Origin: Nothophaeocryptopus gaeumannii
Lineage: Eukaryota > Ascomycota > Dothideomycetes > Mycosphaerellales > Mycosphaerellaceae
Assembly (NCBI GenBank): GCA_031771865.1
Contig: JASISA010000001.1
Coordinates: 1,612,001 to 1,676,000 of the forward strand
Length of the DNA: 64,000 bases
Reading direction: 5' to 3'
Shown: positions 22,779 to 33,603 of the stretch, piece by piece
Numbering within the stretch: position 1 is the first letter of the stretch
Layout of the letters: every line of letters starts with the position of its first letter
Program-made: the position numbers and the translations under genes
The notes under the pieces: generated by a model
The model's database searches: none
Told to the model about the DNA's origin: nothing
Seen by the model: only the letters and a program-made list of their open reading frames with translations

Positions 22779-25700
22779 ATCGCCTTGGAAGACCAGGACT
22801 AACGTCAACGAAAATGCGCACAGGCCTGCAGCGCTGGCTGCAGAAGCAGCTTCACCCGCTATCGACTACGGAAAAGCACAGGACGAGGAGATCGAGGTTT
22901 TGCGGGCCATCTTCATGGACGATCTTTTGGACCTGAAGGAAGAAGGAGGAGCTTGGTCAAAAGCACCAGCTGGTCGCAGTTTCAAAGTAAAAATCAGGTC
23001 CTTTGCAGCAGAGGACGCCTTTGTTGTGCTCTCAGTCAGACTCACAACTACTTACCCCAGGACAACGCCATCCCTCAAAGTGGAGGGGCTTGACTCATTC
23101 CATGAACGAACTCAGGCCAAGATTCTCAGAGTGACGGAGCACAGGCCCAAGGATCTGGCCGGGGATGCGATGATACACACCATCTCAGAGGAAATCCGTG
23201 AAGCGCTCGAGGAGGCCGTCATCGCTCGTCAAGAGGGAACTCTGCCAAGCCTTGAGGAGGAACGGACTACTGCAGCAGAAGTGGCCAACAATCTTGCCAA
23301 AGAAGCCGAGGAAGCCGAGGCGCGCCGCTTGCAAGAAGTTCGGAGAGAGGAAAAAGAGGAAGAACAACGTGTGCTAACTGAAATGGTGAACAAACAGATG
23401 AGCCGAAAAGACAAGAGGAAGTCACTCAAGCCCACCAACGAGCTTTCCAGCAGCGCCCAAGTCGACAAGTCGTCCGACGTCATCTCTTTCGGTCAGAGTG
23501 CGACTGTTGAAGTTGGCAATGATGTCGAAACTTTCACAGCAGTCGCTCTCAACGGTCTGCTCTCCAAGACGGTTTCAGAGAGCATGTATATCGGCAGACC
23601 TCTTACTACGCACGCCGAAAATGCCCCCATCCTTGCGGTCAAGCGACTTCTACTCGAGAAGAAGAAGAAGTCCGAAATCATCGATGTCGAAAAGACCATG
23701 TCTGACGTGCAAAAAATGCGACACGCTAGTCTTCTCAACGTCCTCGCATACCGCGTTAACCAGGTCGACTCGTCCACGTCCGAGCTCATCATCTGTCGCG
23801 AGTACGCAGACAGAGGGCCACTGTACGACTTGCTGACCATGAGCAACCTGCAGCCGAACAAATGCCGACAATTCACAACGGAGCTTCTGCAAGGTCTCGA
23901 ATACCTTCACAGTCGTGGGATGATACACGGTTTTGTGAGCGTGCGAACCACATACCTGACAAGTTCACCAAACCTTTCTCCCAAGCTTTCTGGGTTCGGG
24001 TACGCCGGCATCCTCGGTCTACAGGACAATAGCATTCCAATCACGTGGCGCTGCCCAACCTCACAACTGCTTCAACTAAAGGGCGACATTTGGTATCTTG
24101 GCGTTGTCGTTATCCAGATGTTCCTTGGGCTTCAGGCTCTTGAGGAGTACGACTCGCCAACTGAGCTCATTGCACGGCCTGATCTAAGCGACGCATTCAG
24201 AGACTTTCTAAGGAAGGTCTTTGACTGCAAGAAGCAATCCAGCTGCTTCGAACTACTTCCAGCCGAACTTCTGCGGAAAGACGAACCTGTACTACAGAAC
24301 CTGTCAAGCTACGCTCCACGCCGAAACAGGAAGTCGAGTACCGGAATGTCCAGCCCACCTCATCACAGATCTAGACACAATTCTTCTATTGCACTTGATC
24401 CTGTGTCGAGATACCAATCAGACTTCACTGAGCTCGGTCGTCTGGGAAAAGGAGGATTTGGAGAAGTGGTCAAGGCTCGCAACAAGCTCGATCAAGGTGT
24501 CTATGCGGTCAAGAAGATTAAGCAGAGGCAACAGCTCCTTGACAAAGTTTTGAGCGAGGTGATGCTCCTGAATCGACTGAACCATCCATATGTCGTCCGC
24601 TATTACGGCGCCTGGATTGAAGACGACTTCAGCAATAGGATTGAGGAGGAAGCAGTCTCCACTACCGATGAGGCCACATCCGATCTGGAGCAAATTGACT
24701 TCGGCTACCCCAGTATAGGCGAGATGGACTTTGTCAGCGGCAATCAACCAATCATTGAATTCGGCAGCAGCAGCGACGAAGAGGACAATGATCCAGATGG
24801 TGAGGATGACATCTTTGAGAGAGATGGTACAGACGGCGAGGATGCCAACGGGACTTCCACAGTATCTGAGGAGACTTCAGAAGCCGAGGAAATCCCGCTC
24901 GGGCGGTCACGTTCTGACTCGCATCGACCTCCGTCAACTCTGTACATACAGATGGAGCTTTGCGATCGTCGTTCCTTGAGAGACCTCATTCGGAAACAGA
25001 TGAGCGAAGATGATGCGTGGCGATATGTGCGACAAATTACCGAAGGCTTGGCCCATATCCACAGCAACGGAATCATTCATCGCGACTTGAAGCCAGACAA
25101 TGTCTTCATCGACAGTTTTGGCAATCCAAAGATTGGTGATTTCGGTCTAGCAACTTCAGGGCAATATGCCGCACTGGATCGATTGGGTGGAGGATCCAGA
25201 GGCAGTGCAGGTGGTGATATGACCAGAAGCGTCGGCACTGCACTCTACGTCGCCCCTGAGTTACGCTCTGGCAGTAATGCGTCCTACAACGACAAAGTCG
25301 ACATGTACTCACTAGGCATCATGTTCTTCGAGATGTGTCAGCATTTTGGTACCGCAATGGAACGCATGAGAGAAATAGCGGACATACGACTCAAAGATCA
25401 CAAGCTGCCTGCGCCGTTCTGGAGTAATGGCGAGAAGTCGCGACAAGGCGAGCTGATCCGCTGCTTGATATCTCACAAACCAAGCGAGCGACCGTCCAGC
25501 GCCGCCTTACTGCGTGACGATCGGCTTCCAGTAAAGATCGAGGATGAGACTATTCGCAAGGCTTTGAATGGCCTGAGCGATGTCAGTTCACCATACCACC
25601 AACAACTCATGTCTGCTCTGTTTTCGCACGACAATGTCAATGCCCAGCGAGCTAAAGGCCTTGCTTGGGATGCCAAGGCGGTATCTACACCTGAAGACCC

Positions 25701-27447
25701 TGCGCGAACTCGCCTTCGAGGCATCGCCCGCGCCTCGTTCGAAGCTGTGTTCCGCAGACATGGTGCTGAGGAAGTACGAAGAGACTTCATCTTTCCTCGC
25801 TCACACTATTACAACGCTGAGAACAATCTCGTGCAATTGCTGGATACATCCGGTAATTTGCTACAGCTGCCTTTCGACCTAGTGCTTCCTTACGCACGGC
25901 AGTTGGCTCGGCAGCCTGCAACCACCAGATGCACATTCACATTTAGTGGCGCTTATCGTGAGACCTTCGCGGGTGGACCGCCAAAAGCAAGCATCGAAGC
26001 AGACTTTGACATTGTCAACGACGAAAGCGATCCTGATGCGGCGCTAAACGATGCCGAAGCCATGAAGGTAATGGATGAGGCGCTGTCCGAGTTGCTCTCT
26101 TCCGAACAGGTGTTCCACGCAACATACTTCCACGTCACTCATGGCCTGCTCGTTGACGCTATTATGGAATACTGTCGAGTGCCTCCACAGCATGAGCATT
26201 CGGTCAAAGAAGCCCTGGCACGACTTGGCTTCAACCAGAACAACTGGGCTAAAGTGCGTCCTGTACTTCGCAACATGGGGCTGTCGGACACAACACTCGA
26301 TGACCTTTCTACGTTTGACTGGAGGGACGAGCCGAAGAATGCTTTTGAGAGACTCACTGCTCTCTTCAGCACTGCTTCGGCAAAAACGAGAGCCAAAGCG
26401 GAGAAGGCGATGAATGCACTGCGCCATATCATCGATCTTGCGAATAAGTTTGTGCTCTCTTGCAAGATCTGTGTCTCCCCGGCAAGCTGCTTCAATGCGA
26501 AGTTTTACGCGAATGGCATCATCTTCCAGTACATTGGTGACAAGAAGACCGGTCGCTCACCTTTGGCCGCAGGTGGTCGATACGATAAACTCATAGAAGC
26601 ACATCGCGTCTCAGACGGCACTGGTCCGAAGCAGCGAGCAGTCGGCATGTCATTCGCTCTTGATACCATCGTGTCAAGCTTCAAAGCACTACGTCCGACC
26701 AGAAACAAGGGATTCCTCAAGGATCCGACCGAGAACAGACACCTCGACAGGCGCTGCAATGTCCTTGTGGTTGCTAACAGCACCGAGAACCTTCGCCATG
26801 CTGGAATACGACTTGTCATATCTTTATGGGCAGGCGACATCAGCGCGGAGCTCTCTCGAGACCACGGCAGCTGGCAACAGCAGGAATATCTGTACATCGT
26901 CACCTTGCGACATGAGACGTCCACCTCAGTGCGCTTCACCAACAATGAGACCGACGTGGAAGATGACATTGCGATATCTAATTTGGTGAGCCACATCCAG
27001 CAAGAGATGCGAGACCGCGCTGGCACCAAGTCCCGCCGCCCACCGCTACTGCACCAGAACAGCACCCAAGACAACGTCGACCGCAAAGGCAACGTACACG
27101 TCTTGATGGCACGCCACGGCAGCAAGAAGAGCAACAAATACGACATCATCACGAGCGCACAGCAAAAGTGGGAGGAGAAATTGGAATCGAGCAAAGAAGC
27201 ACCAATCCTGGCAGTCGAGACACGAGATGACATCCTCGACTACATCCAGGAGACTCGACTTGGTGATGCAGAGAGTTGGAAGAAGGCTGCACAGAAAGTG
27301 TCGACGAACGAGCGGCAGTATTTTGGTGAGATTCGAGAGATGCTCGATGCTTGGAGGAAGAAGTTCGAAGCCGGCGACGGCATGCGGGAGGCATGCGTTT
27401 ATAACTTTCGCACACAGCGCTGCATTTACTATGACTTGGGCGCGTAG
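22768..27447 (+). CDS. GCN2: GCN2 (Neurospora CPC-3 type) eIF2-alpha kinase
   Basis: Sensor kinase of general amino-acid control. Uncharged tRNA binds the HisRS-like domain and activates phosphorylation of eIF2-alpha Ser51. The uninterrupted frame encodes 1,559 residues, the usual size. Order of domains: RWD (about 35-150, DEEIEVLRAIFMDD) for Gcn1 binding; charged coiled linker; degenerate kinase (about 225-520, with SRGMIHGFVS where HRD is expected); true kinase (about 549-895) with LGKGGFGEVVKA, YAVKKI, a long acidic insert, HRDLKPDNVF (about 771), DFGLA and GTALYVAPE; HisRS-like region (about 930-1410) with GGRYDKLIEAHR; and a C-terminal domain. All kinase catalytic residues are intact. 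Two upstream ATGs precede the start, one in an overlapping frame. The start MASRSPWKTRTN lies in a normal Kozak setting (AGTCATGGC). Confidence 0.98.
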   Translation: MASRSPWKTRTNVNENAHRPAALAAEAASPAIDYGKAQDEEIEVLRAIFMDDLLDLKEEGGAWSKAPAGRSFKVKIRSFAAEDAFVVLSVRLTTTYPRTTPSLKVEGLDSFHERTQAKILRVTEHRPKDLAGDAMIHTISEEIREALEEAVIARQEGTLPSLEEERTTAAEVANNLAKEAEEAEARRLQEVRREEKEEEQRVLTEMVNKQMSRKDKRKSLKPTNELSSSAQVDKSSDVISFGQSATVEVGNDVETFTAVALNGLLSKTVSESMYIGRPLTTHAENAPILAVKRLLLEKKKKSEIIDVEKTMSDVQKMRHASLLNVLAYRVNQVDSSTSELIICREYADRGPLYDLLTMSNLQPNKCRQFTTELLQGLEYLHSRGMIHGFVSVRTTYLTSSPNLSPKLSGFGYAGILGLQDNSIPITWRCPTSQLLQLKGDIWYLGVVVIQMFLGLQALEEYDSPTELIARPDLSDAFRDFLRKVFDCKKQSSCFELLPAELLRKDEPVLQNLSSYAPRRNRKSSTGMSSPPHHRSRHNSSIALDPVSRYQSDFTELGRLGKGGFGEVVKARNKLDQGVYAVKKIKQRQQLLDKVLSEVMLLNRLNHPYVVRYYGAWIEDDFSNRIEEEAVSTTDEATSDLEQIDFGYPSIGEMDFVSGNQPIIEFGSSSDEEDNDPDGEDDIFERDGTDGEDANGTSTVSEETSEAEEIPLGRSRSDSHRPPSTLYIQMELCDRRSLRDLIRKQMSEDDAWRYVRQITEGLAHIHSNGIIHRDLKPDNVFIDSFGNPKIGDFGLATSGQYAALDRLGGGSRGSAGGDMTRSVGTALYVAPELRSGSNASYNDKVDMYSLGIMFFEMCQHFGTAMERMREIADIRLKDHKLPAPFWSNGEKSRQGELIRCLISHKPSERPSSAALLRDDRLPVKIEDETIRKALNGLSDVSSPYHQQLMSALFSHDNVNAQRAKGLAWDAKAVSTPEDPARTRLRGIARASFEAVFRRHGAEEVRRDFIFPRSHYYNAENNLVQLLDTSGNLLQLPFDLVLPYARQLARQPATTRCTFTFSGAYRETFAGGPPKASIEADFDIVNDESDPDAALNDAEAMKVMDEALSELLSSEQVFHATYFHVTHGLLVDAIMEYCRVPPQHEHSVKEALARLGFNQNNWAKVRPVLRNMGLSDTTLDDLSTFDWRDEPKNAFERLTALFSTASAKTRAKAEKAMNALRHIIDLANKFVLSCKICVSPASCFNAKFYANGIIFQYIGDKKTGRSPLAAGGRYDKLIEAHRVSDGTGPKQRAVGMSFALDTIVSSFKALRPTRNKGFLKDPTENRHLDRRCNVLVVANSTENLRHAGIRLVISLWAGDISAELSRDHGSWQQQEYLYIVTLRHETSTSVRFTNNETDVEDDIAISNLVSHIQQEMRDRAGTKSRRPPLLHQNSTQDNVDRKGNVHVLMARHGSKKSNKYDIITSAQQKWEEKLESSKEAPILAVETRDDILDYIQETRLGDAESWKKAAQKVSTNERQYFGEIREMLDAWRKKFEAGDGMREACVYNFRTQRCIYYDLGA

Positions 27448-27964
27448 ATGGTTGGAGCGCTGGAAGATCTGGAGGGCTTCACAGACCACTGAGGGTCAAC
27501 CCGAAGGCTTGGCTGATGACTGAGAACGAGATGATGAGCTAGGACCAAATGATACCAAAAGGAATAGAACCATGAGACAATAATCAGCAGTGTAAAGCTT
27601 TCATTTCGGCAGAATAGCTACGTGCTGAAGGCAGTGTGACCTTTCAAGAAACAACTCTCTCAAAGGCTAGCCCGCCCACAAGAGGCAGCCGGCCGGTGTT
27701 AGAGAAGAGTATCATCTGGCAATGGCCATGCTTCATCATAAGACGTCCTTCATTCTTCCAAAGCCCATCCCTTCGTAGTCCCTCCACACTCAGTAGTAGT
27801 CATGAAACTTCTTGTACGTCCCAATCCCCGTTTATGCCGTCAGGTTATCCGTTCCTTCCTTCAGCGTGGTTGGTCATGGGTCGCGTGACTGGTATTGCTT
27901 GTGCTTGTTCATGGTTGCGGTGGGAGGTTGAGTCGTTGTTGGAATTGTTGAGGGGGCGAGACGC
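27448..27964. other. Short intergenic region between GCN2 and RPL41
   Basis: This should contain the 3' untranslated regions of the two convergent genes. A plus-strand frame covering 27636-28223 is open but runs antisense to the RPL41 exons and introns, and I do not support it as coding. Confidence 0.4.
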
Positions 27965-28103
27965 TTATTTGCTGTGGATAGTATCAGTACATGGTGGAGG
28001 ATGGCATTGGAATGAGGTGAAATGGGAGGTACCTTCGCGCTCTCGTCTTTCTTCTCTTACGCTTCAGGCGTCGAACTCGCTTCTTTCTCCACTTCGCTCT
28101 CAT
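27965..28103 (-). CDS. RPL41: 60S ribosomal protein eL41 (25 codons, two exons)
   Basis: Smallest cytosolic ribosomal protein, an almost purely basic helix in the large-subunit interface. Exon 1 (28033-28103) encodes a product beginning MRAKWRKKRVRR and continuing LKRKRRKTRAR, matching the universally conserved eL41. A 61-nt GTACCT...CAG intron (27972-28032) follows, and a 7-nt last exon (27965-27971) completes AGC AAA TAA, giving the canonical SK terminus. A further intron is likely in the 5' untranslated region (28117-28171): GTAACC donor, CACTAAC branch site, CACAG acceptor, 13 bases before the ATG. The gene is divergent from the FHA kinase, so the region from about 28175 to 28613 should hold both promoters. 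Length is exactly the family's 25 residues. It is easily missed because it is so short and split. Confidence 0.93.
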
Positions 28104-28613
28104 CTTGGCTACTTGACTGTGATGGTGTTAGTGAGGTTGGAGATGTGGTGGGATGGCGGGCGAGTGGTTACCTTTTGCCTTGATGAGTTCGCTGGTGTAG
28201 AGGAGAGGAAGAAGCTGCTTTGAAGCTCGTCAGAATTGGATTCGTGCGGGCGCGGGTCTGTGCTCGCCAAGCCCGACGTCACATCGGGTAAGTCTCAGAA
28301 GTCGTGGTTGGAAATATCAACATCGCATCAAGAATGACTGCGAAAAGACACCACCATCTCAAGAGCGTCTGTGTCTGCTGTGATAGACTCTGCAGCCCAT
28401 AGACCAACTGCTAGTTACTGTGCATTCTCTCCACGCCAGCGGAGGTGATCGCAGAGAGGAGATGATCAGCAGTGCCACGACTTTGGGGACCAAGAACGCG
28501 CCTTCCTCTCGTCGGACTTCACCCAGCTCCCATCACAGTGTCTGAGTGTCACAACAACCTGCCCTCACATTCATTGACAGTCATCGACAACAACGTCATC
28601 GCCGGCATTCAAC

Positions 28614-30589
28614 ATGACGGTGCCAGAGCAGCCAATCGCTCAGCCTGTGGGATGCCTCGTCTTTCGAAGCACCGCTCAACATGATGGCTACGGTTCGCGT
28701 TGAACATCACATTCCAGCGTGTCTACCGGTGGATTGACTTGCAACAGGAGAGCGATATGTCTTACCCAATGAGCACTTCGACATTGGTAGGCAGCAAGTT
28801 CACGATCTCCTCGGCATCGAAGACCGCTCCGTCTCAAACCACCACTTGAGGTTCCATTGCGTACTGTACGACGATGAAGAGAACTCAAAGGTGGCTCCAA
28901 TGATTTACATGCGTGTCCTGTCTTCCAACGCCGTCATCTGGAAACGCAATGGTCTTGACAAAACTGGGAACGGGATTCATGTGGACCGCAACTTCGGCGA
29001 CGTTCTTCTCAACATCGGCGACTCTGTGCAGCTCACGCAGAAGATATGGATCGACTTCCCTGAGACCAGTGGCCTTTCATCAGATCCTCCAGCGCTCCAC
29101 CCAATCAGGAAAAGAGAGGTAGGTTTTGGGCCCTTTCTTAGCCAATACCGCCTTTCCAAGCGTGTGCTTGGCATTGGTGGTTACGCTGCCGTTTATGTGG
29201 CCAACAGGCAAAACGACGGGAAACAGCTCGCCTGCAAAATCGTTCATCGGCATCAGAACCTTACGGGTGAGTACGTGCATCAATATTCAAGTTTAAGCGA
29301 AAAAGAGCTGCAAATCAAGCAAGAGACGACTGCTCGAGAATTCAACGTTCTCAAGAAGCTCTCTCATCCAAACATTGTGTCCCTGGAGAAGGTGGTTTGT
29401 ACCCCATACAATGTGTACATGTTTCAAGAACTCGTCACGGGCGGCGATCTTCTCTCGTACATCGACAAGAAAGGCCAGCTCGCTGAACCTCAAGCTGCTG
29501 TTATTACGAAGCAGCTTCTCGAGGCAGTGAAATACCTGCACGCCAACAACGTCGTGCATCGAGATATCAAGCCAGAGAACATCCTTATGACTTCCTGGAA
29601 GGATGGGGCCAGGATAGTACTCACTGACTTTGGCCAATCTCGGACCATTGAGGATCTTGAGAATGTTGCGAGGAAGGCGGGTGTCTTCCGCATGCAGTCA
29701 CTCGTTGGCACTCCTGGCTACGCTGCGCCGTGAGTCTCCTGAATCCCACGTCGTTGCACTCCATTGCTTACTTTCAAATAGTGAGATATACCGACAGAAA
29801 CGCAAAGACTTCGAGGACATTTCTGGGTACTCGAAAGCTATCGACATTTGGTCTGTTGGCTGCGTCGTCACCACGATGCTCAGCAATGACTTCATCTTTC
29901 CTGATGGAGACGGTCAAGGGGACGAGCTGCCTCAGTCACAATACGCCGAGTGCCTCAAAGCTCTGGATCATGAAGGTCGTTGGAGTCACATCGGTCACCG
30001 CGCGAAGGCCTTCATCAGAGGATGTCTTGACACCGACGAAAACAAGAGACTGACAGCACCGCAAGCCTTGGCCATGCCGTGGTTCACTCACCCTCACTAC
30101 TGCGCCGAATTCGATGCTGCGTATAATCGAGCCATTCAAGACTGGAAGCAACGACCATACGATGTGGACATCATCGAAGACATGGACACCACCAAAGTCG
30201 TACAGCCGATCCTCCAACGAAAAGGAGACGTTCACTCACGCTACTTACCTCCTCTTGCTCCTACTCCGAGTGAAGCCCATCCCAGCGAAGTCGCCCGTTT
30301 CAGGCCAAATGAGCTCGATGCCAGCTCAGCCGTCCCAAACTCATCGCGGCATCAACAAGTTGCAGGAGCTTCGCATCGGGTGCAGTCGCAAACGCAGCTG
30401 ACCCCTGGCGAGCGCGAGTACGGTGACGGTGCTTTTCACAACTTGAGCATGGAGGACTTCGATGACTTGGACCAACCTCGCACGGCTGTGCAGAAGTTAC
30501 CCTTTCAGAAGCTACCGGCTGTTCAAGACAGTTTGTGGGATTCGATTCCGCCGCCACCGTCTCTCACGGGCAAGGTCATCTACCGCTGA
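28614..30589 (+). CDS. FHA-domain Ser/Thr kinase (Chk2/Rad53-Cds1, Dun1 or Mek1 type)
   Basis: Checkpoint-type protein kinase. Three exons: 28614-28692, 28748-29729 and 29782-30589, separated by 55-nt and 52-nt introns, giving 622 residues. The first intron begins GTTCGC, a weak donor, but splicing restores GYGERYVLPNEHFDIGR. The N-terminal FHA domain (about 25-105) shows ERYVLPN, DRSVSNHHLRFHC and NAVIWKRNG, the phosphothreonine-binding pattern. The kinase domain (about 140-430) has LGIGGYAAVYVA, ACKIV (Lys about 190), HRDIKPENIL, TDFGQSR and GTPGYAAPE (the APE spans intron 2). The C-terminal tail is Pro/Ser-rich and low in similarity. Nuclear DNA-damage or meiotic signalling is expected from the FHA-kinase layout; which of the paralogous groups it belongs to needs a tree. 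Confidence 0.92.
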
Positions 30590-30842
30590 TCTGAGAAATA
30601 TCCCACACATTTGCTGCGCCTACTGCATGGCAAATTTGCTCATCTTCTGACTGATAGTCTTCAGTGATGGAACAAGTCTTCTGCTTTCGCATTTGCTCGC
30701 ATCTACCAAGCGTTATTGCTCTGGTCTCGACACTTTTCTATCATCCGCAATGTAAATAGCTTTTCCGAACAGCAAACCAGATTCGCTGCAACCCATTGAT
30801 TCATTTCCACACGCCATCGCTATGCCAGCCCACCCATCGCAC

Positions 30843-32562
30843 TTAATCTAGAAACGTAAAGAGATTCGTATGCACCACATTAAGAGCCCGATCGGCATTC
30901 ACCTCCTCAATCACACAACTGATATTAATCTCACTCGCCCCCTGAGAAATCATCTCAATATTGACTCCATGTTCTCCCAGTGTAGAGAAGAATCTTCCGG
31001 AAATACCTACCATACTCCTCAGCTGTCTCCCTACCAAGGAGATAATCGCCATTCCTGGAACGAGATCGACATCTCCCCAGAAACTGAGGTCGTCGACTGC
31101 GCCTTGGAGAGCTGCGGATTCAATCTTCATTTCTTCTTCGTCGTTTCCGGATAAGAGGGAGATTTCGCTGTGTAAGGCCATAGAGACGTGGACTTCGGAA
31201 GAGGAGATCAGGTCTACTGATAGGTGGTGATTGTCGAGGATTTTGAAGATGGACATGAGGAAGCCGTGGGCGCGCGTGCGTTTCTTGGAGTGCACGTTAA
31301 GCACTGTGATTCCACGCTTCGTGGTCACGGCCGTAGGGCGTTTGGGGCAGTTCTGAGCTGCCAAATTGGACAAGGAGCGTCCGCGGAAGAGACCTGGTCG
31401 ACGGACTTGGAGTTCGTCGTCGGGGGAAGGGACTACGACTGTTCCTTTGTTGCGCGGGTTCATTACGTTTTTTATGCGGATTGGGATCGTGGCTTTGATT
31501 ACTTGGTCCATGGTGAAGGGGTGGATGACTTCGGAGCCGTAGAAGGTGAGTTCGGCGGCTTCGCCGGGGGTTACGGAGTCGAGGAGGCGGGCGGTGGGGA
31601 CTTTTCGTGGGTCGGCGGTGAAGATGCCGTCTACTTCTTTCCAGATTTGGAGTTCTTGGGCGGCTAATCCAACTGCTGTGAGGGCTGCGCAGAGGTCGGT
31701 GTAGCCTCGCCCAATCTCTTTCAGGAGGCCTCCTGGTACTGCGCCGAAGTAGCCTGTGATTACTGGGACTACATCGTTTCCAAAAGCCAGCACACGTTTG
31801 GCGATGGCTTCTCCTACGCCCAGGTAGAACCTCTCGTCCAATGTCTTGCCCACAGGGAAGTCAATGACTTCGCTCAGATCCACATATGCTGCATTGACAC
31901 CGCGGCTCTGCAGGAGTGCAGTCATATACAGACAGCTCAGCTTCTCGCCCACCGAGATGACCATATCCTCCGTCTGATCCGTGACAGCCTTCAAGAACTG
32001 TGCACTCTCCAGAATCTTTAAAAGTGTCTTGCATTCCGTATTCACGGCCTGAATATACTGGTCCAAGACAGCACTGTTGCTGCCCCATGCACCGCAAGCA
32101 TCTTTTCCAGCCTGTAGGTGGTCCAGTCGTATCGTCTCGACGAGCTCGCGGAATTTGCCCGAGTTCTGGTTCAGAACATCGACGGCGGCGCGTACAAGAC
32201 GATTCGTCGTTCCCTCGGATTTGCTAGTCGAGCTTCTTGCAGAGCATACGACGGCGATGCGCCTGCCTGGTTCAAGACCTGCCCTGTTGTATTCAGTCAC
32301 TCACTTTTCTCGAATGACTCATGCTTTGTATATGTTTTGTGTTCCCAACTTACTGCACAATATCCTCTGCTATTTTGACGGGGAACTTGCCCACAGACGT
32401 GCCACCGAACTTCTGCACCACCCAATTGCCGCCTCCGGGGAGATGTTGTTCGGGCACGTGCGGTCTTCTGTCGCCAAGAGAGCCATTGCTGCCGAGGAGG
32501 CCGTTGATGAAATTTGAGGCATCGACCGGCGAGCGTTCTCGCCGTATGAGTGGGAAGTCCAT
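30843..32562 (-). CDS. HOM3: Aspartokinase (first step of Thr/Met synthesis from Asp)
   Basis: Phosphorylates aspartate to aspartyl-4-phosphate, the committed step towards threonine and methionine. Two exons (32354-32562 and 30843-32283) with a 70-nt GTAAGT...CAG intron give 549 residues, similar to yeast Hom3. The kinase motif KFGGTSVGKF starts at residue 51, preceded by a Gly-rich leader; AVVCSARSS, GRGYTDLCAALTAVGL, WKEVDGIFTADPRKVP and AAELTFYGSEVIHPFTMDQ follow. Two C-terminal ACT regions (ITVLNVHSKKRTRAHGFL, and AIISLVGRQLRSMVGISG) imply feedback control by threonine. An ATGACTCAT element, the full Gcn4/Cpc1 site, lies inside the intron. Confidence 0.96.
32314..32322. promoter_or_regulatory. 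Full Gcn4/Cpc1-type element in the aspartokinase intron
   Basis: ATGACTCAT, the nine-base optimum for Gcn4-family bZIP factors (reads ATGAGTCAT on the gene strand), lies about 240 bases inside the start codon, within the first intron. Gcn4 control of HOM3 is established in yeast; function of this copy is inference. Confidence 0.5.
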
Positions 32563-33603
32563 GCTGTGTGTGAGATTATTGTGGTGGTCGTGAGAGAGGG
32601 CGTCTCGAATCCACTCGTGGGAAGTAGCGACAGTTAGTCGAGTGTTTAAGAAAAGGACAGTGGTTTGTGAAGGGAAAGCCTGATTATGTGAGTCGGTGGG
32701 GTGTGAAGGCTGGCTTTGGCGGCCTGTTTTGTTCGCCGCCGATCTTCAAAGCTGATCAGGAACCCAAAAGACTCACATCGGCAAATCACGGCGGCCATCC
32801 AGTCATTCACTCAGACCGTCTCAGGGATCCACCGTAATGGAATCACAGTGGATCTCACTCACATGCTCGTGCATAAACATATACAGCTGTCAGAATGTCG
32901 CTGTTGTTTGGAAGTCGGAAGTGATGCATTCTCGCCGCAAGTCGCCTTCACCTGCATTTTGACGAGCATGCTCGAGCAGGGAGATCCTAGAAACCTACGA
33001 AACTCGCCGGTCGGCCGCGACAACCACATTGCGGAGGTGGGGAGTAGAGCTGAGGGTGTATCAATAGCAATGACATGTTACGCTTCCCAGGACTGAGAAC
33101 TGTCTCCCGTTCATCACGATATCACGCCGGCTGTGAAAGGAGACCACTATGCTACGGAGATATAAGCGATATCGCAGGGCTTCTCAGGACATATCCAGGA
33201 GCGTGAGAGGAGCTGTCAGTCTTGAGGAAGATAGAAGGAGAAGTCGGCCGAGCACTCGCCTGCCAGAGCTACTTGCTCGCTTCTACGGCAGCATGGGCAT
33301 TCAACAACGCCAACACGATGGCCAACCTGTTCACTGGAAGATGCATGTGATCAAACGTTCCAAGGGTGTTGGGGATCGCTGATTTGGGAATCGAGCTGCT
33401 CCAGTGAGGCTTCGGTGGGTTCCTAGAGAAAGACTCGATGATTAACATGTCGCTTTAGGTCTTGCAATCACTGTCGCAGGACCGCCACCATCTTCGGGAC
33501 CTCTTCGACACGAGCCAAGAATCTAGCCGACAGGTGCAGTCCTCAGCTGCGTATATCAGCTCCGTAGGAAAGATCAAACGTTCAACTCGACCACCGACTT
33601 ATA
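32563..33603. other. Intergenic, 1.04 kb, aspartokinase promoter side
   Basis: No gene supported. Upstream of aspartokinase there are near-matches such as GTGAGTCGG and GACTCAC, but no further complete Gcn4 site. Frames of 77-126 codons at 32716-33096 and 33149-33382 have no resemblance to known proteins. Confidence 0.45.

Noticed and set aside
31224..31667. Plus-strand frame opposite aspartokinase
   Set aside because: Antisense shadow of a firmly identified conserved gene.
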